This document shows, piece after piece, positions 26,939 to 36,367 of a DNA stretch of 64,000 nt. The notes beneath the pieces were generated by a model. The model had not been told where the DNA came from, searched no databases, and worked only from the letters and a program-made list of their open reading frames with translations. Where the stretch lies: NCBI GenBank assembly GCA_938018055.1, contig CALIKL010000020.1, positions 17,175-81,174 on the forward strand. The letters run 5' to 3'. Within the stretch, counting starts at the first letter, position 1. Each line of letters opens with the position of its first letter. This DNA is from an uncultured bacterium (GTDB taxonomy: Bacteria; Bacteroidota; Rhodothermia; Rhodothermales; UBA10348). A program made the position numbers and the translations under genes.

Positions 26939-28906
26939 TTATTTAACCAGGTGACTGAGCTCGTCCACTCTGCCAACAATCGCCTCGCGGTCCATGGTTC
27001 GGTATTTCTCCGGCAGGAGCGCTTTCGAAGTACACTCCAACACGGCAACCAGCGTCTGCAACTCTACTTCAAGCGGATACGTTGGCGGCATGAAGTCGTC
27101 GACTACATCCTGCAAGACGCGTTGTGTGACATTACCCTTGGTACGCCCATCTGCCGCGGCGCGGAATTTGGCACGTGTCAGCAAGGCTTCCATGTCAGCA
27201 CCCGAGAAGGTCCGTTCTCCATTCAGCAGCGCGTCAGGGATATCTTTTTTATCGATTTCAACCCCGGTTTTCTTGAGCATTACATCCAGAAGCTCTTCGC
27301 GCTCTTCTCGCGTCGATGGGTAGAACAATGCGATGTGCTCTTCAGCACGACCCTGACGCTTGAGGTCAACAGGCATGTAATCCGGGCGCGCAGTCAGCAA
27401 GAACCAGATCACCTTACCGCGATTCTTGGAGTTGGACATGAACTGGGCAATCTGTCCGAAGACGCGCTTCGATACACCCGAGTCGCCGCCCGCATCGCGA
27501 TTGCCTAACGCCGCATCAGCTTCGTCAATCATTACGGCCACAGGCGTCATGGCCTGCAGCAGCGTGAGGATTTTCTCGAGGTTGGCCTCGGTCTGTCCCT
27601 GCCACTGGCTCCGGAAATTCTTGAGCTTGACCATCGGCACGCCGATATCGCCGGCAAAACACATGATGGTGAAGGTCTTTCCCGTGCCAACAGGACCTGA
27701 TACGAGATATCCCATGGGCATGACGTCCTGTCGTCCCGCTTTCAGTGCTTTGGCCGCGGCACGCAAGTGGGCCTTGGCTTCGGCATGACCGGCGACCATG
27801 TCCAGATTCAGGTCCGTCTCCATGAACTCCAGCATGCCAAAAGCTTCCGCTTCGATGAAGTCTTTTTTCATGGCCGAGAGTGCATCGAACGTGAGGTCCG
27901 TATGGTTCTCAAGGACATCGGCGAGAATGGACCGCAACTGGATGAATCCGAGACCCGCTGTATTGGAAGCCAGCAGCTCGGATTCGACCGTCGAATGCTG
28001 TACCCATTCGCCTTCTCGTCCGTCCAGATAGTGAGCTACGTATTTCTGACGAGCTGCTTCATCGGGAATGGGAATCTGGATTTCGGCCGTGTAGGGACTC
28101 TGGACCACCTGCTGGTTGAGTTCGCTCAAATTCTGGGCGATCAGGCTCACGGTGAAGTCACTATTCAGGAAGAGCGGATCGTGTGCCCATTTCTGCAGGA
28201 AGACGAGTGTGTTACGGTCTTCGGCCGAGTACATCGATGCTTCGGCCATCGGAATGACTGTCTCTGCAAAGTCGATAATGCACGCGATACGCTTGCCCTC
28301 TCCGAGACGCAGACGGAAATAATTCTCCAGTACCGAGAGAACACGCACCGGGTCTTTCGGCAATTTCTTGGCGTAATCGGTCCCGAAAATGGTGTCGTAA
28401 CCGGAAAGCGCCCGGTTGAAGTCCTTTTGAGAAGCGCCATCCGCGAAATGGATACCGGAGGAGCGATCGTAGAAAAGGACGATATCCCGAGCGGCGAAAA
28501 GCTCCCGGATCAGGAATTCGTGCAGGGAGATGTAGATGGGGTTTCCATTCTCATCTTCCGTTGGTACCAGATCGCGGACATTGCCATAGAGGATGAACTG
28601 CGTCAGCGTCTTGGTGAAATACTTCCGAGCATATTCCTTGGCCCACTCCGGATAATGGGACGTGTATTTCTCCAGGAGGCTGGGGCCAGCAGGCGATGGA
28701 ACGTCGATAGCGATGGTTTCGGACGAGGCATCGGCGCTGTCGCCAGAGGGTGTTTTTTCCACGTCCACGGCGGCCTCGGATGCGGCCGGAACGTCGCTGG
28801 CTTTTGCTTCCATCTCGGTTTCGGATACTGCGCCTTCTATGGCATGTGTTGGGTCCGTCGGCAGTTTTCCGTCTTGAGGTGCGTCTGTATCAGGCGTGTT
28901 GGCCAT
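26939..28906 (-). CDS. AAA+ ATPase, Ycf46-like
   Basis: 655 residues. An Ala/Asp/Ser-rich disordered N-terminus (1-75) is followed by a degenerate ATPase-like region (about 85-340, with ACIIDFAET in the Walker B position but no P-loop), then a complete AAA+ module: Walker A GPVGTGKT at 404-411, Walker B VAVMIDEAD at 456-463, and a sensor segment FLLTARPDYMPVDLKRQGR. This two-part form is that of Ycf46-type ATPases, known in cyanobacteria and plastids and of poorly defined function. Cytoplasmic. It lies downstream of the FBP aldolase gene on the same strand, separated by a terminator. Confidence 0.8.
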   Translation of the reverse strand: MANTPDTDAPQDGKLPTDPTHAIEGAVSETEMEAKASDVPAASEAAVDVEKTPSGDSADASSETIAIDVPSPAGPSLLEKYTSHYPEWAKEYARKYFTKTLTQFILYGNVRDLVPTEDENGNPIYISLHEFLIRELFAARDIVLFYDRSSGIHFADGASQKDFNRALSGYDTIFGTDYAKKLPKDPVRVLSVLENYFRLRLGEGKRIACIIDFAETVIPMAEASMYSAEDRNTLVFLQKWAHDPLFLNSDFTVSLIAQNLSELNQQVVQSPYTAEIQIPIPDEAARQKYVAHYLDGREGEWVQHSTVESELLASNTAGLGFIQLRSILADVLENHTDLTFDALSAMKKDFIEAEAFGMLEFMETDLNLDMVAGHAEAKAHLRAAAKALKAGRQDVMPMGYLVSGPVGTGKTFTIMCFAGDIGVPMVKLKNFRSQWQGQTEANLEKILTLLQAMTPVAVMIDEADAALGNRDAGGDSGVSKRVFGQIAQFMSNSKNRGKVIWFLLTARPDYMPVDLKRQGRAEEHIALFYPSTREEREELLDVMLKKTGVEIDKKDIPDALLNGERTFSGADMEALLTRAKFRAAADGRTKGNVTQRVLQDVVDDFMPPTYPLEVELQTLVAVLECTSKALLPEKYRTMDREAIVGRVDELSHLVK

Positions 28907-29080
28907 CGTCTGTCCGTTGAGCAGGTTGGGGAGGTCAGGCCAGCCTCATACATCGGGTGCACAAAACCTGGCGGGTGCAAGTAACGCATTTCCTACGGAT
29001 CGTGTCCAGACCGGTTGCGCGAATCGGGTGAGGTAAGGACAGGAAGTGGAATGCGTTCCTTTGGAGGAGGTATCGAACAC

Positions 29081-29112
29081 AAAAAAAGCGGGCCGCCCAT
29101 CGGTCGGCCCGC
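29081..29112 (-). terminator. Terminator after fbaB
   Basis: 8-bp GC stem (GCGGGCCG with CGGCCCGC), 9-base loop, followed on the minus strand by seven T. It begins about 70 bases past the fbaB stop. Confidence 0.88.
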
Positions 29113-29182
29113 CAGCAATCACTTGTTGGATGCAAGCGATCAGGTGTCGTCTCAGGCGCACAGCGCCTCGTTCCGGAGTGGG

Positions 29183-30262
29183 TCAGGCAATGGTGACAGA
29201 ATCATCGAGATACACGTCCTGAATGGCATTCAGAATGCCCACGCCTTCGTTCATTGGGCGCTGGAAGGCTTTGCGGCCCGAAATCAGCCCCATGCCTCCT
29301 GCTCGCTTGTTGATGACAGCCGTCTGGATGGCTTGCTGCATGTCGTTGCTACCCGAGGCGCCACCGGAGTTGATCAGACCGGCGCGGCCCATGTAGCCGT
29401 TGGCCACCTGGTAACGGGTGAGGTCAATCGGGTGATCGGAGGCCAGTTCGGAATAGATGCGTTCGTCGAGCTTGCCGTAGGACGAATCACCCGAGTTGAG
29501 CGCTTTGTACCCGCCGTTGGACGTCGGCTGCTTCTGCTTGAGGATGTCGGCCTCGATCGTGGCACCAATGTGGTTGGCCTGGCCGGTAAGATCGGCGCTG
29601 TTCTCGTGGTTCACGCCGTCGACTTTGAAGCCGGAGTTGCGCAAGTAACACCACAGAATGGTGACCATCCCCATCTCGTGGGCCATGGCAAACATCTCGC
29701 TGACTTCCTCCAGCTGACGGTTTGAATCGTCCGAACCGAAATAGATCGTAGCCCCCACACCGACGCAACCCATGTTCCACGCTTCCTCGATGCGCGAGAA
29801 GATGATCTGGTCAAAGGTGTTGGGATAGGTCAGAAGCTCATTGTGGTTGAACTTCATGATCATCGGGATGCGGTGCGCATACTTGCGGGCAACCGAACCC
29901 AGCACGCCGTAGGTCGAAGCCACGGCGTTGCAACCGCCTTCGATGGCCAACTCCGCGATATTGGCAGGATCGAAGTAGGCCGGGTTCTTCGCGAAGGAAG
30001 CACCACCAGCATGCTCGATGCCTTGATCAACCGGGAGAATTGAGATGTAACCCGTGCCACCGAGACGTCCCGTATCGAAGAGACGCTGCATGTTGTTCAG
30101 CGTGGGAATATTGCGGTCGGAGTGCATCCAGATGCGTTCGACGAAGTCAGGCCCTGGCAGATGCAGGTTGGCCTTGTCGATGGTCGTGCTCTTATGATCG
30201 AGCAGATAGGACGCTTCGTCGCCCAGAATGTCGGCAACGTTGGTGTTGGGTGTGTCGGCCAT
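29183..30262 (-). CDS. fbaB: Class I fructose-bisphosphate aldolase
   Basis: DhnA/FbaB-type class I aldolase of 359 residues, cleaving fructose-1,6-bisphosphate in glycolysis and gluconeogenesis through a Schiff-base lysine. [21 protein letters not shown], the [11 protein letters not shown] strand, and the ADILKQKQP strand with a candidate Schiff-base lysine are present; INSGGASG near residue 300 is the phosphate-binding loop. No metal ligands of the class II enzyme. Cytoplasmic. It ends in a clear terminator. Confidence 0.93.
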   Translation of the reverse strand: MADTPNTNVADILGDEASYLLDHKSTTIDKANLHLPGPDFVERIWMHSDRNIPTLNNMQRLFDTGRLGGTGYISILPVDQGIEHAGGASFAKNPAYFDPANIAELAIEGGCNAVASTYGVLGSVARKYAHRIPMIMKFNHNELLTYPNTFDQIIFSRIEEAWNMGCVGVGATIYFGSDDSNRQLEEVSEMFAMAHEMGMVTILWCYLRNSGFKVDGVNHENSADLTGQANHIGATIEADILKQKQPTSNGGYKALNSGDSSYGKLDERIYSELASDHPIDLTRYQVANGYMGRAGLINSGGASGSNDMQQAIQTAVINKRAGGMGLISGRKAFQRPMNEGVGILNAIQDVYLDDSVTIA

Positions 30263-30306
30263 GGATACGGTGACAATCAGGTTGGCTTAGGATCAATAAA
30301 CGGATG

Positions 30307-31380
30307 TTAGGACTCAGCGCTGCGATGGACAACCCTGCACATCGCTGGAATCGCTTCCGGGTTGTTGAAGAAGACGGGAATCCGGCTGCCAAAAAGGGCT
30401 GCATAGAGCATTCCCTTCGATCCAAGGCCTGTAAAGACCCAGATATTCGAATCAGTGTGTAATGACCCGAGCATGGGCAGACGTGTTCCTGGAACGGTGA
30501 TGCGTTGGGCGGCACGATGCTCCAACACGCGGGCGCCTCGAAGGGCAGGAATAACCTCGGCAGCCCGTTCTTGCAGCTGCAACCGGCCCTCGGGAGTGGT
30601 TTCCAGGGATGCCCAGTCTCGTTCGAACGTTGAACCGACCCAGACAGAGCCATCCCCGGCATCGACCAGATAAGCGATCCCGGATAACGGGGGGAGTCGC
30701 TCAGGCAAGGCCGCCGCTTTTTCCAGGCGAATCAATTGTCCTTTGATGCCTTGCAGTTTCAGGGTTCGGGTCAGCGGATGGGTCAGCATGCCGGCGCCCA
30801 TGCACAGCAGCAAACGAGCGGCGCGGAATTCGCCCCTGCTGGTATGCACGCGCACGCCGTCCCCCAGGTCTTCGGCCTGCCAGTCCGGATCTATCAGGTT
30901 TACCTCTGTATCGCCCAGCCATGCGGTAGCTGTTGCTTCCAGATTGACCGCCGCTCCGCGGAGTACCTCGAGTACGCCAAAAGGGGCCCGCAGATAGTCC
31001 AGCCCAGCCGCGACCGTGTCCGCCTCACGGAATCGGCCCAGCGTCGGGTTTGCCAGGGCTTGTTCACGGAACGCATCGGCTTGACTGGTATCGCGCGCAG
31101 GTCGGTAGAGCGGCACATCGTGATGAGGCAGACAGTGGTACGTATCCACGCCCAGGGCTTCCAGGGCGTCTAGTGCCTCGGCCGCCATCCATGCTGGCCG
31201 ACCCTTTCGGGCCATCATCGGGTTGATCAATCCTCCACCAATCTGTGAGGCGTTCCGGCCCAAAGCGTTGGTGTGCAATACGCAGACGGTTTTGCCGGAG
31301 GCTCGGATATGGTGTGCCGCTGACGCGCCAGCCAGACCGGCTCCCACAATAAGCACGTCAACCGATGGTTGCATGGGCAC
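30307..31380 (-). CDS. FAD-dependent oxidoreductase, DAO family
   Basis: 357 residues. The Rossmann motif VGAGLAGASAAHH opens an FAD-binding D-amino-acid-oxidase-type fold, and VFTGLGSKGMLYAALFG near the C-terminus is the second FAD contact. Similarity is with the glycine oxidase/MnmC C-terminal kind of flavoprotein; the substrate is unknown. It is transcribed away from thiO, itself a DAO-family enzyme, with three 18-bp repeats between them, suggesting shared control. ATG 31380 and 31374 are both possible. Confidence 0.83.
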   Translation of the reverse strand: MPMQPSVDVLIVGAGLAGASAAHHIRASGKTVCVLHTNALGRNASQIGGGLINPMMARKGRPAWMAAEALDALEALGVDTYHCLPHHDVPLYRPARDTSQADAFREQALANPTLGRFREADTVAAGLDYLRAPFGVLEVLRGAAVNLEATATAWLGDTEVNLIDPDWQAEDLGDGVRVHTSRGEFRAARLLLCMGAGMLTHPLTRTLKLQGIKGQLIRLEKAAALPERLPPLSGIAYLVDAGDGSVWVGSTFERDWASLETTPEGRLQLQERAAEVIPALRGARVLEHRAAQRITVPGTRLPMLGSLHTDSNIWVFTGLGSKGMLYAALFGSRIPVFFNNPEAIPAMCRVVHRSAES

Positions 31381-31389
31381 GAAACACTT

Positions 31390-31443
31390 GATTTGGCACA
31401 GTGGAATGATTTGGCACAGTGGAATGATTTGGCACGGTGGGAA
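31390..31443. repeat. Three 18-bp tandem repeats between divergent flavoenzyme genes
   Basis: Unit GATTTGGCACAGTGGAAT at 31390-31407 and 31408-31425 is identical, and a third copy (31426-31443) has two changes. It begins about 10 bases upstream of the DAO-family gene's start codon and ends about 110 bases before thiO. It could be an operator array or slippage. No TPP-riboswitch element is seen nearby. Confidence 0.85.
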
Positions 31444-31552
31444 GAACCGGATTCACACCGTCTCCGGATGGAAGGCATGCCGGCTCTGGGAATCGAAAGC
31501 TATCTTGTTGGACTTGCGAAACCAAGCCGGGCTCAGACCCGGGGCGATCGAA

Positions 31553-32683
31553 ATGTCTCAATCCCATCCCGTCGTCATTGTCGGGGGAGGCGTCATTGGC
31601 CTCTCCATTGCATGGCGCCTGGCAAGGCGTGGCGAACCCGTGCTTGTCCTGGAGCGGGACACGGTCGGACGGGCGGCAAGTCGGGTGGCAGCCGGTATGC
31701 TGGCTGCCGCAGCGGAGGTTGGCTTCGAGGAGCCCGAGCTATACGGGCTGTGTCGCGACGCGCTCAGAGAATGGCCGGCTTATGCGGATGCGCTGGAACG
31801 CGAATCCGGACAGCCGTTGGATTATCGCAGTTTCGGTACGCTTGTCGTTGCCGATGATCGGGATGCGGCAGAAGCATTGCGCCGTGGTTATCGCTTTCAG
31901 GAGCAGCAAGGATATCCGGTCGCCTGGCTTTCAGGAGCAGAAGCCCTGGAACGCGAACCCATGCTCTCACCCCGCATTGTTGCCGCAGTCAGCGTGCCTG
32001 AGGATCATGCCATAGACAACCGGGCCTTGTTGTCAGCCCTCACAACGGCCATTGAAAAGGCCGGAGGAGAAATCCGGGAGGGCATTCGCGTAGATCGTTT
32101 CGATAGCGACCGCCAGACACCCATGGTTGAAGCGGTCATGGTAGCTTCTGGCGAACGTATCACGATTGAAGCCTCCAAGTTGGTTATCGCCTCGGGTCCC
32201 TGGGCCAGCGACCTGGAGGGTTGGCCCAACGATCAGAAGCCGTCCATTCGACCCGTCAAGGGCCAGATCCTCGAATTGCGCATGCGAGCCCCATTCGATT
32301 TGCAGCACGTGGTTCGTGGACCGAAGGCCTATCTCGTTCCCCGCTCGGATGGGCGCTTGATTGTCGGCGCAACCAGTGAAGAGATGGGCTTCGATGCGCG
32401 GCTCACGGTTGGAGGCGTCTACGGAGTGATGGACGGTGCGTGGGAGATCGTGCCAGGCATACTCGATCAGGATCTGCTCCATATCGATGTGGGATTCCGT
32501 CCGGCCAGCCGGGATCATCAGCCAATCGTTGGTTTCACGCCCAATCCTCGGATCTTTCTCGCGCTGGGGCATTACCGACACGGTATCGTATTATCTGCCA
32601 TAACCGCACTGGCCGCAGAGCGCATGCTGTTGGACGAAGAGGATGATCCCCGCGTCGCGGCATTCGCCACCGGTCGATTTTGA
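31553..32683 (+). CDS. thiO: Glycine oxidase ThiO
   Basis: FAD-dependent glycine oxidase of 376 residues, supplying dehydroglycine for the thiazole moiety of thiamine. The ATG at 31553 is followed by PVVIVGGGVIGLSIAWRLAR with the GxGxxG at residues 11-16. SRVAAGMLAAAAEV and RPVKGQILEL are ThiO-type segments, and LALGHYRHGIVLS is the C-terminal flavin and substrate loop. The frame is open back to 31223 through the tandem repeats, but that part is not protein-like. First gene of the operon with thiS, thiG, tenI-like and thiD. Confidence 0.92.
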   Translation: MSQSHPVVIVGGGVIGLSIAWRLARRGEPVLVLERDTVGRAASRVAAGMLAAAAEVGFEEPELYGLCRDALREWPAYADALERESGQPLDYRSFGTLVVADDRDAAEALRRGYRFQEQQGYPVAWLSGAEALEREPMLSPRIVAAVSVPEDHAIDNRALLSALTTAIEKAGGEIREGIRVDRFDSDRQTPMVEAVMVASGERITIEASKLVIASGPWASDLEGWPNDQKPSIRPVKGQILELRMRAPFDLQHVVRGPKAYLVPRSDGRLIVGATSEEMGFDARLTVGGVYGVMDGAWEIVPGILDQDLLHIDVGFRPASRDHQPIVGFTPNPRIFLALGHYRHGIVLSAITALAAERMLLDEEDDPRVAAFATGRF

Positions 32684-32714
32684 CACCGATCATCTAGCCT
32701 GGGCCCCTGACGTG

Positions 32715-32933
32715 ATGAACGATTCCACTATTCAGATCAACGGAGAGGCTGTTGCACTGCCGGATTCGGCGGCGCTGGTGGATGTATTGCGGTCACACGG
32801 TATCGATCCCTCATCTGCTCGCGGGGTGGCGGTGGCGGTCAATGAACGCATCGTGCGGCGCAGTGAATGGGAGCGAAAGACCCTCGCGTCCGGCGACGCC
32901 GTCGAAATCGTGACCGCCAGACAAGGAGGCTGA
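32715..32933 (+). CDS. thiS: Sulfur carrier protein ThiS
   Basis: 72-residue ubiquitin-like protein ending in the obligatory Gly-Gly (TARQGG), which is adenylated and thiocarboxylated to carry sulfur to ThiG. The fold is recognisable from [18 protein letters not shown] and [14 protein letters not shown], normal for ThiS. The ATG at 32715 gives the usual start; an earlier frame position (32643) would overlap the end of thiO. thiG begins 26 bases later. The adenylating enzyme ThiF is not in the operon. Confidence 0.93.
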   Translation: MNDSTIQINGEAVALPDSAALVDVLRSHGIDPSSARGVAVAVNERIVRRSEWERKTLASGDAVEIVTARQGG

Positions 32934-32958
32934 TCGCTCCCATCGACTCCAGAATTCC

Positions 32959-33780
32959 ATGCAGGCTTCCCACTCTACCTCTCATCAAGACGATCCGGCA
33001 TGCGGTGATCCGCTCGTCATTGGCTCGCTGACACTGCAATCTCGGTTGCTCTTGGGCACATCGGGCTATCCGAATATGCAGGTCCTGCTTGAGTCCATTG
33101 CCACTGCCGGAACGGAGCTTATAACGGTAGCCATCCGGCGAGTGAACCTCGAAGATGAGCAGGAGGAAGGCTTCCTCTCGACCATCCGGTCGCTTCCCGT
33201 GTCCCTGCTTCCCAATACGGCTGGATGCTACACCGCGAAGGAAGCCGTTCTGGTCGCTGAGCTGGCTCGGGAGGCGCTGGAAACAGATCTGATCAAATTG
33301 GAAGTTATTGGAGATGACGAGACCCTGATGCCAGATGCCGAGCAGTTGCTCAAGGCAGCTTCAGAGCTGGTCATGTCAGGATTTACGGTCCTTGCGTATT
33401 CCAATGACGATCCCATTACGTGCCGGAAACTGGCCGATATCGGGTGCGCCGCTGTCATGCCCCTGGCCTCGCCGATTGGAAGTGGCATGGGGCTGGTCAA
33501 TCCGTACAATCTGCAGTTGATCCGCGAATTGCTTCCGACCATTCCGCTGATCGTGGATGCCGGCATTGGTACCGCGAGCGATGCAGCGTTAGCCATGGAA
33601 CTCGGTTACGACGGCATCTTGCTCAACACCGCGGTTTCCAAGGCAGAGCATCCGGTCCAGATGGCTGCTGCCATGCGGCATGCTGTGATGGGAGGGCGTT
33701 TTGCTTACACCGCCGGGCGGATTCCGCGGCGGTTTTTCGCGCAGGCCTCGTCTCCCATGCAGGGCCGGGTCGGGCAGTAG
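32959..33780 (+). CDS. thiG: Thiazole synthase ThiG
   Basis: TIM-barrel thiazole synthase of 273 residues, joining DXP, dehydroglycine and ThiS sulfur. [26 protein letters not shown] and the Schiff-base Lys113 in [10 protein letters not shown] are conserved; [13 protein letters not shown] and [20 protein letters not shown] are the phosphate-binding end. An N-terminal extension of about 18 residues precedes the fold. It lies between thiS and the tenI-like gene in the same orientation. Confidence 0.95.
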   Translation: MQASHSTSHQDDPACGDPLVIGSLTLQSRLLLGTSGYPNMQVLLESIATAGTELITVAIRRVNLEDEQEEGFLSTIRSLPVSLLPNTAGCYTAKEAVLVAELAREALETDLIKLEVIGDDETLMPDAEQLLKAASELVMSGFTVLAYSNDDPITCRKLADIGCAAVMPLASPIGSGMGLVNPYNLQLIRELLPTIPLIVDAGIGTASDAALAMELGYDGILLNTAVSKAEHPVQMAAAMRHAVMGGRFAYTAGRIPRRFFAQASSPMQGRVGQ

Positions 33781-33801
33781 GCCAGGTTGTCCTCGCAGCG
33801 C

Positions 33802-34440
33802 ATGCATAACGGCGGTCGATTACCCAGACTGGTTCTCATCGCGGACGGTTTTACCCAGCCAGGCCTTGATCAACGCATCGTACAATCGGTTCGTTACGGG
33901 GTCGAGTGGATCATCCTGCGAGACCATGCCGCGAAATCGGACATCATCGCATTGAGTGCCCGGATTCTTGTGGAACGGATGCGGGCGATCAATCGATCGG
34001 TACGTCTTTCGCTGAATGGACCGGAAGACATGGCAAGGGAACTGGGTATTGGATGGCATCGAACGTCCAAGGAGCCGTTTGCGAACCGCACGCAATCCGG
34101 CGGTTTTTCTCTGGAAGGCCGGAGCACGCACAACATTTCGGAAGTCGAAAATGCTCGACGGGAAGGGCTGGACTATGTTTTGTACGGGCACGTTTTCGAG
34201 ACAAACTCGCATCGTGGAGAGCCCCCACGGGGACTCGTTGGCCTGAAGCAAGCTGTTGATGCAGCGGGCTCAATGCCCGTTATTGCAATAGGAGGCATTT
34301 CGCCGGAACGAGTGCGGATGTGCAGGGAAGTCGGGGCCTACGGAGCGGCCGTGCTGTCGGGCTTGATGCAGGCACCAAACCTTTTCCAGGCCGTTGACGC
34401 GTACTCTCAGTCGTTTGTTGAGCCGTTGAATCCAGAATAA
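33802..34440 (+). CDS. tenI: TenI-like thiazole tautomerase (ThiE-fold, lacking ThiE catalytic residues)
   Basis: 212-residue TIM-barrel protein of the ThiE/TenI superfamily, from the ATG at 33802. The usual ThiE motifs are altered: the HMP-PP site reads ILRDHAAK instead of LRxK, the Mg2+-binding N-D pair is LNG, and the GVHLGQxD loop is GWHRTSKEP. The segment DYVLYGHVFETNSHRGEPPRGL is close to TenI, the aromatising thiazole tautomerase of B. subtilis. Its place directly after thiG supports that job. If so, a separate ThiE is needed elsewhere; annotation as thiE by fold alone would be misleading. Confidence 0.72.
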   Translation: MHNGGRLPRLVLIADGFTQPGLDQRIVQSVRYGVEWIILRDHAAKSDIIALSARILVERMRAINRSVRLSLNGPEDMARELGIGWHRTSKEPFANRTQSGGFSLEGRSTHNISEVENARREGLDYVLYGHVFETNSHRGEPPRGLVGLKQAVDAAGSMPVIAIGGISPERVRMCREVGAYGAAVLSGLMQAPNLFQAVDAYSQSFVEPLNPE

Positions 34441-34470
34441 GTCGAACTGCAGGGCGAGGGCCCGGATTTC

Positions 34471-35265
34471 ATGTCTATACCTGTCACATTGACCATTGCA
34501 GGCAGCGATTCCGGCGGGGGAGCCGGCATCCAGGCAGACATCAAGGCCATGCAGGCGAATGGAACGTTTGCGGCTTCGGTCATAACGGCGATTACGGCTC
34601 AGAATACCGTCGCCGTGACAGACGCGTTTGAACTGCCCTTGAGCCTCATTCGGAGCCAGCTGGAGGCGGTGACATCCGATTTTGAGGTCGCAGCGACAAA
34701 GACGGGTATGTTGTCGTCAATTGGCATCATTGAGACGGTTTCGCAGGCTGTTTCCGACATGGGCCTCCGTCCATTGGTGGTAGATCCAGTCATGATTTCC
34801 AAGAGTGGTTTTTCCTTGTTGAAGGACGATGCGGTGGAAGCACTCACGAAGCTGATGCTCCCTCTCGCCACCGTCTGTACACCAAACGCTCACGAGGCGG
34901 CGCGTTTGGTGGGGGGCGACATCCTGACCGAACAGGACGCCCGTGAAGCGGCTCGTGCCATCCATGCCATGGGCCCGGAAGCTGTCCTGGTCAAAGGCGG
35001 TCATTTGGATGCAGAAGAGGATGCCGTGGATGTTCTCTTTGACGGTGACACAATTCACGTGCTACGCTCAGCCCGCATAGACACCCCGCATACCCACGGA
35101 ACAGGCTGTACCTACGCAGCAACCATTGCGGCGCGGCTCGCGCATGGAGATACCGTACCTGACGCTGTGGCCGCTGCCCACCATTACGTGCATGAGGCGA
35201 TCAAGGCCGGATTGCCCCTTGGAAAGGGACATGGGCCCACTGATCACTTTTACTTCTTGCGCTGA
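34471..35265 (+). CDS. thiD: Hydroxymethylpyrimidine/phosphomethylpyrimidine kinase
   Basis: Ribokinase-fold ThiD of 264 residues phosphorylating HMP and HMP-P for thiamine assembly. TIAGSDSGGGAGIQADIKAM and the C-terminal HTHGTGCTYAATIAARL with the catalytic Cys/Asp region are diagnostic, and PHAEAARL-type residues follow LPLATVCTPNAHEA. Last gene of the operon, 30 bases after the tenI-like gene, followed by a plus-strand terminator. Confidence 0.95.
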   Translation: MSIPVTLTIAGSDSGGGAGIQADIKAMQANGTFAASVITAITAQNTVAVTDAFELPLSLIRSQLEAVTSDFEVAATKTGMLSSIGIIETVSQAVSDMGLRPLVVDPVMISKSGFSLLKDDAVEALTKLMLPLATVCTPNAHEAARLVGGDILTEQDAREAARAIHAMGPEAVLVKGGHLDAEEDAVDVLFDGDTIHVLRSARIDTPHTHGTGCTYAATIAARLAHGDTVPDAVAAAHHYVHEAIKAGLPLGKGHGPTDHFYFLR

Positions 35266-35290
35266 TTCATAGATGCTTCTCAATCATGAA

Positions 35291-35326
35291 AAGCGTCCTT
35301 CAGCTGGTCTGAAGGGCGTTTTTTTA
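35291..35326 (+). terminator. Terminator after thiD
   Basis: Stem GCGTCCTTCAG with CTGAAGGGCG (one G-T wobble), 5-base loop, then seven T and a further A/T stretch on the plus strand. It ends the thiamine operon. Confidence 0.88.
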
Positions 35327-35494
35327 TTGGTTGCAGTGCCAATGTGAAAGGTGAGCAGAGGTGTGGTGAATCTGCTCTGAACCAGGGGTGGCAAATGTGT
35401 CACGCCTGCAACCCAGGCTAACTTTTCCGAACTGACCCCGTATTGCATTCAACATGGCAGCTTTACCCGCCATCCCAAAATCAATCGCAATCGC

Positions 35495-36268
35495 ATGTCA
35501 CGTTCCTTTCTAGTCGGCAAATTTCTTCCTGCCTACGGTAACACGTTCGGTCGGCTTCCCGAGAGGGAATTGACCTCCAAAGGACTTTCGAACGAAGCAC
35601 TGAAACAACGCTTCAGGGAGCGCGGCGCATCTTATATGCGTCGTCGCCGCGAGTACCTGATTATGGGTCAGGTTGGTTTGATCATGGCAATCGCCATGAC
35701 CACCGGCGCTTTTCGCGTATCGCTTACAGGCGGGGAAACCCTCGATTATGTCATGCCTGATCAGGAAGTAGTCCAGATGGAAGAGATCATCCAGACGGCC
35801 CAGATCGAGAAGCCGCCACCACCACCACGCCCGCCAATCCCCGTGGAGGTGCCCAACGATGAGGTCCTGGAGGATATCGATCTGGATCTGGACGCGTCTC
35901 TGGACTTGAACGAAATGATCGTGGACTTACCCCCTCCGCCTGCCGAGCCAGCCGAGGAGGAGGAAGAGGAAATCTTCTTGATCGTTGAGAAAATGCCCGA
36001 GATCATCGGAGGACTCAGTGAACTCTACAAGTACGTCTCCTATCCGGAAATTGCACGCAAGGCGAAAATCGAAGGCACTGTCGTGGTTCAGATCGTGGTG
36101 ACTCCGGAAGGCACCCCATCCCAGCCAACTGTATTGCGCGGTGTGCATGAGCTCCTGGACAAAGAAGCCGTGCAAGGCGTCATGCAGCTTGCATTCAAGC
36201 CAGCGATGCAGCGTGCGCGCGCCGTGCCCGTCTATATGACCATACCGGTACGATTTGAATTGAACTGA
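35495..36268 (+). CDS. TonB-family energy transducer
   Basis: 257 residues: a cytoplasmic N-terminus of about 50 residues, one membrane helix near 55-75, a Pro-rich and acidic periplasmic linker (PPPPPRPP, then PPPPAEPAEEEEEEI) and a C-terminal TonB domain (IIGGLSELYKYVSYPEIARK; AFKPAMQRARAVPVYMTIPVRFEL). It couples the proton gradient, via ExbB/ExbD, to outer-membrane receptors. exbB/exbD are not adjacent. The long N-terminal cytosolic part is typical of Bacteroidota-type TonB. It follows the thiamine operon terminator. Confidence 0.92.
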   Translation: MSRSFLVGKFLPAYGNTFGRLPERELTSKGLSNEALKQRFRERGASYMRRRREYLIMGQVGLIMAIAMTTGAFRVSLTGGETLDYVMPDQEVVQMEEIIQTAQIEKPPPPPRPPIPVEVPNDEVLEDIDLDLDASLDLNEMIVDLPPPPAEPAEEEEEEIFLIVEKMPEIIGGLSELYKYVSYPEIARKAKIEGTVVVQIVVTPEGTPSQPTVLRGVHELLDKEAVQGVMQLAFKPAMQRARAVPVYMTIPVRFELN

Positions 36269-36367
36269 ACCGGGTGGCGTTGCGGCCTTGTCGATTCGGT
36301 GGTTGCCCAAGAATCGATTTTCGCTCAATAATGGCATCTGAGGCAGGCTCTTTGCATTTTGCCTCGC

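Noticed and set aside
27767..28984. A 405-codon plus-strand frame opposite the AAA+ gene
   Set aside because: It is the antisense of a strongly supported AAA+ ATPase, with no recognisable domain.
31223..31552. N-terminal extension of ThiO through the tandem repeats
   Set aside because: The extended frame encodes repeated IWHSGM units and other residues without family similarity; ThiO begins at the ATG 31553 with a normal FAD motif.
31381..31552. TPP riboswitch before the thiamine operon
   Set aside because: No CTGAGA element or other conserved TPP-riboswitch pairing seen between the two start codons.
35266..35494. Sigma-70 promoter before the TonB gene
   Set aside because: No -35/-10 pair with acceptable spacing could be seen beyond the terminator at 35291-35326.
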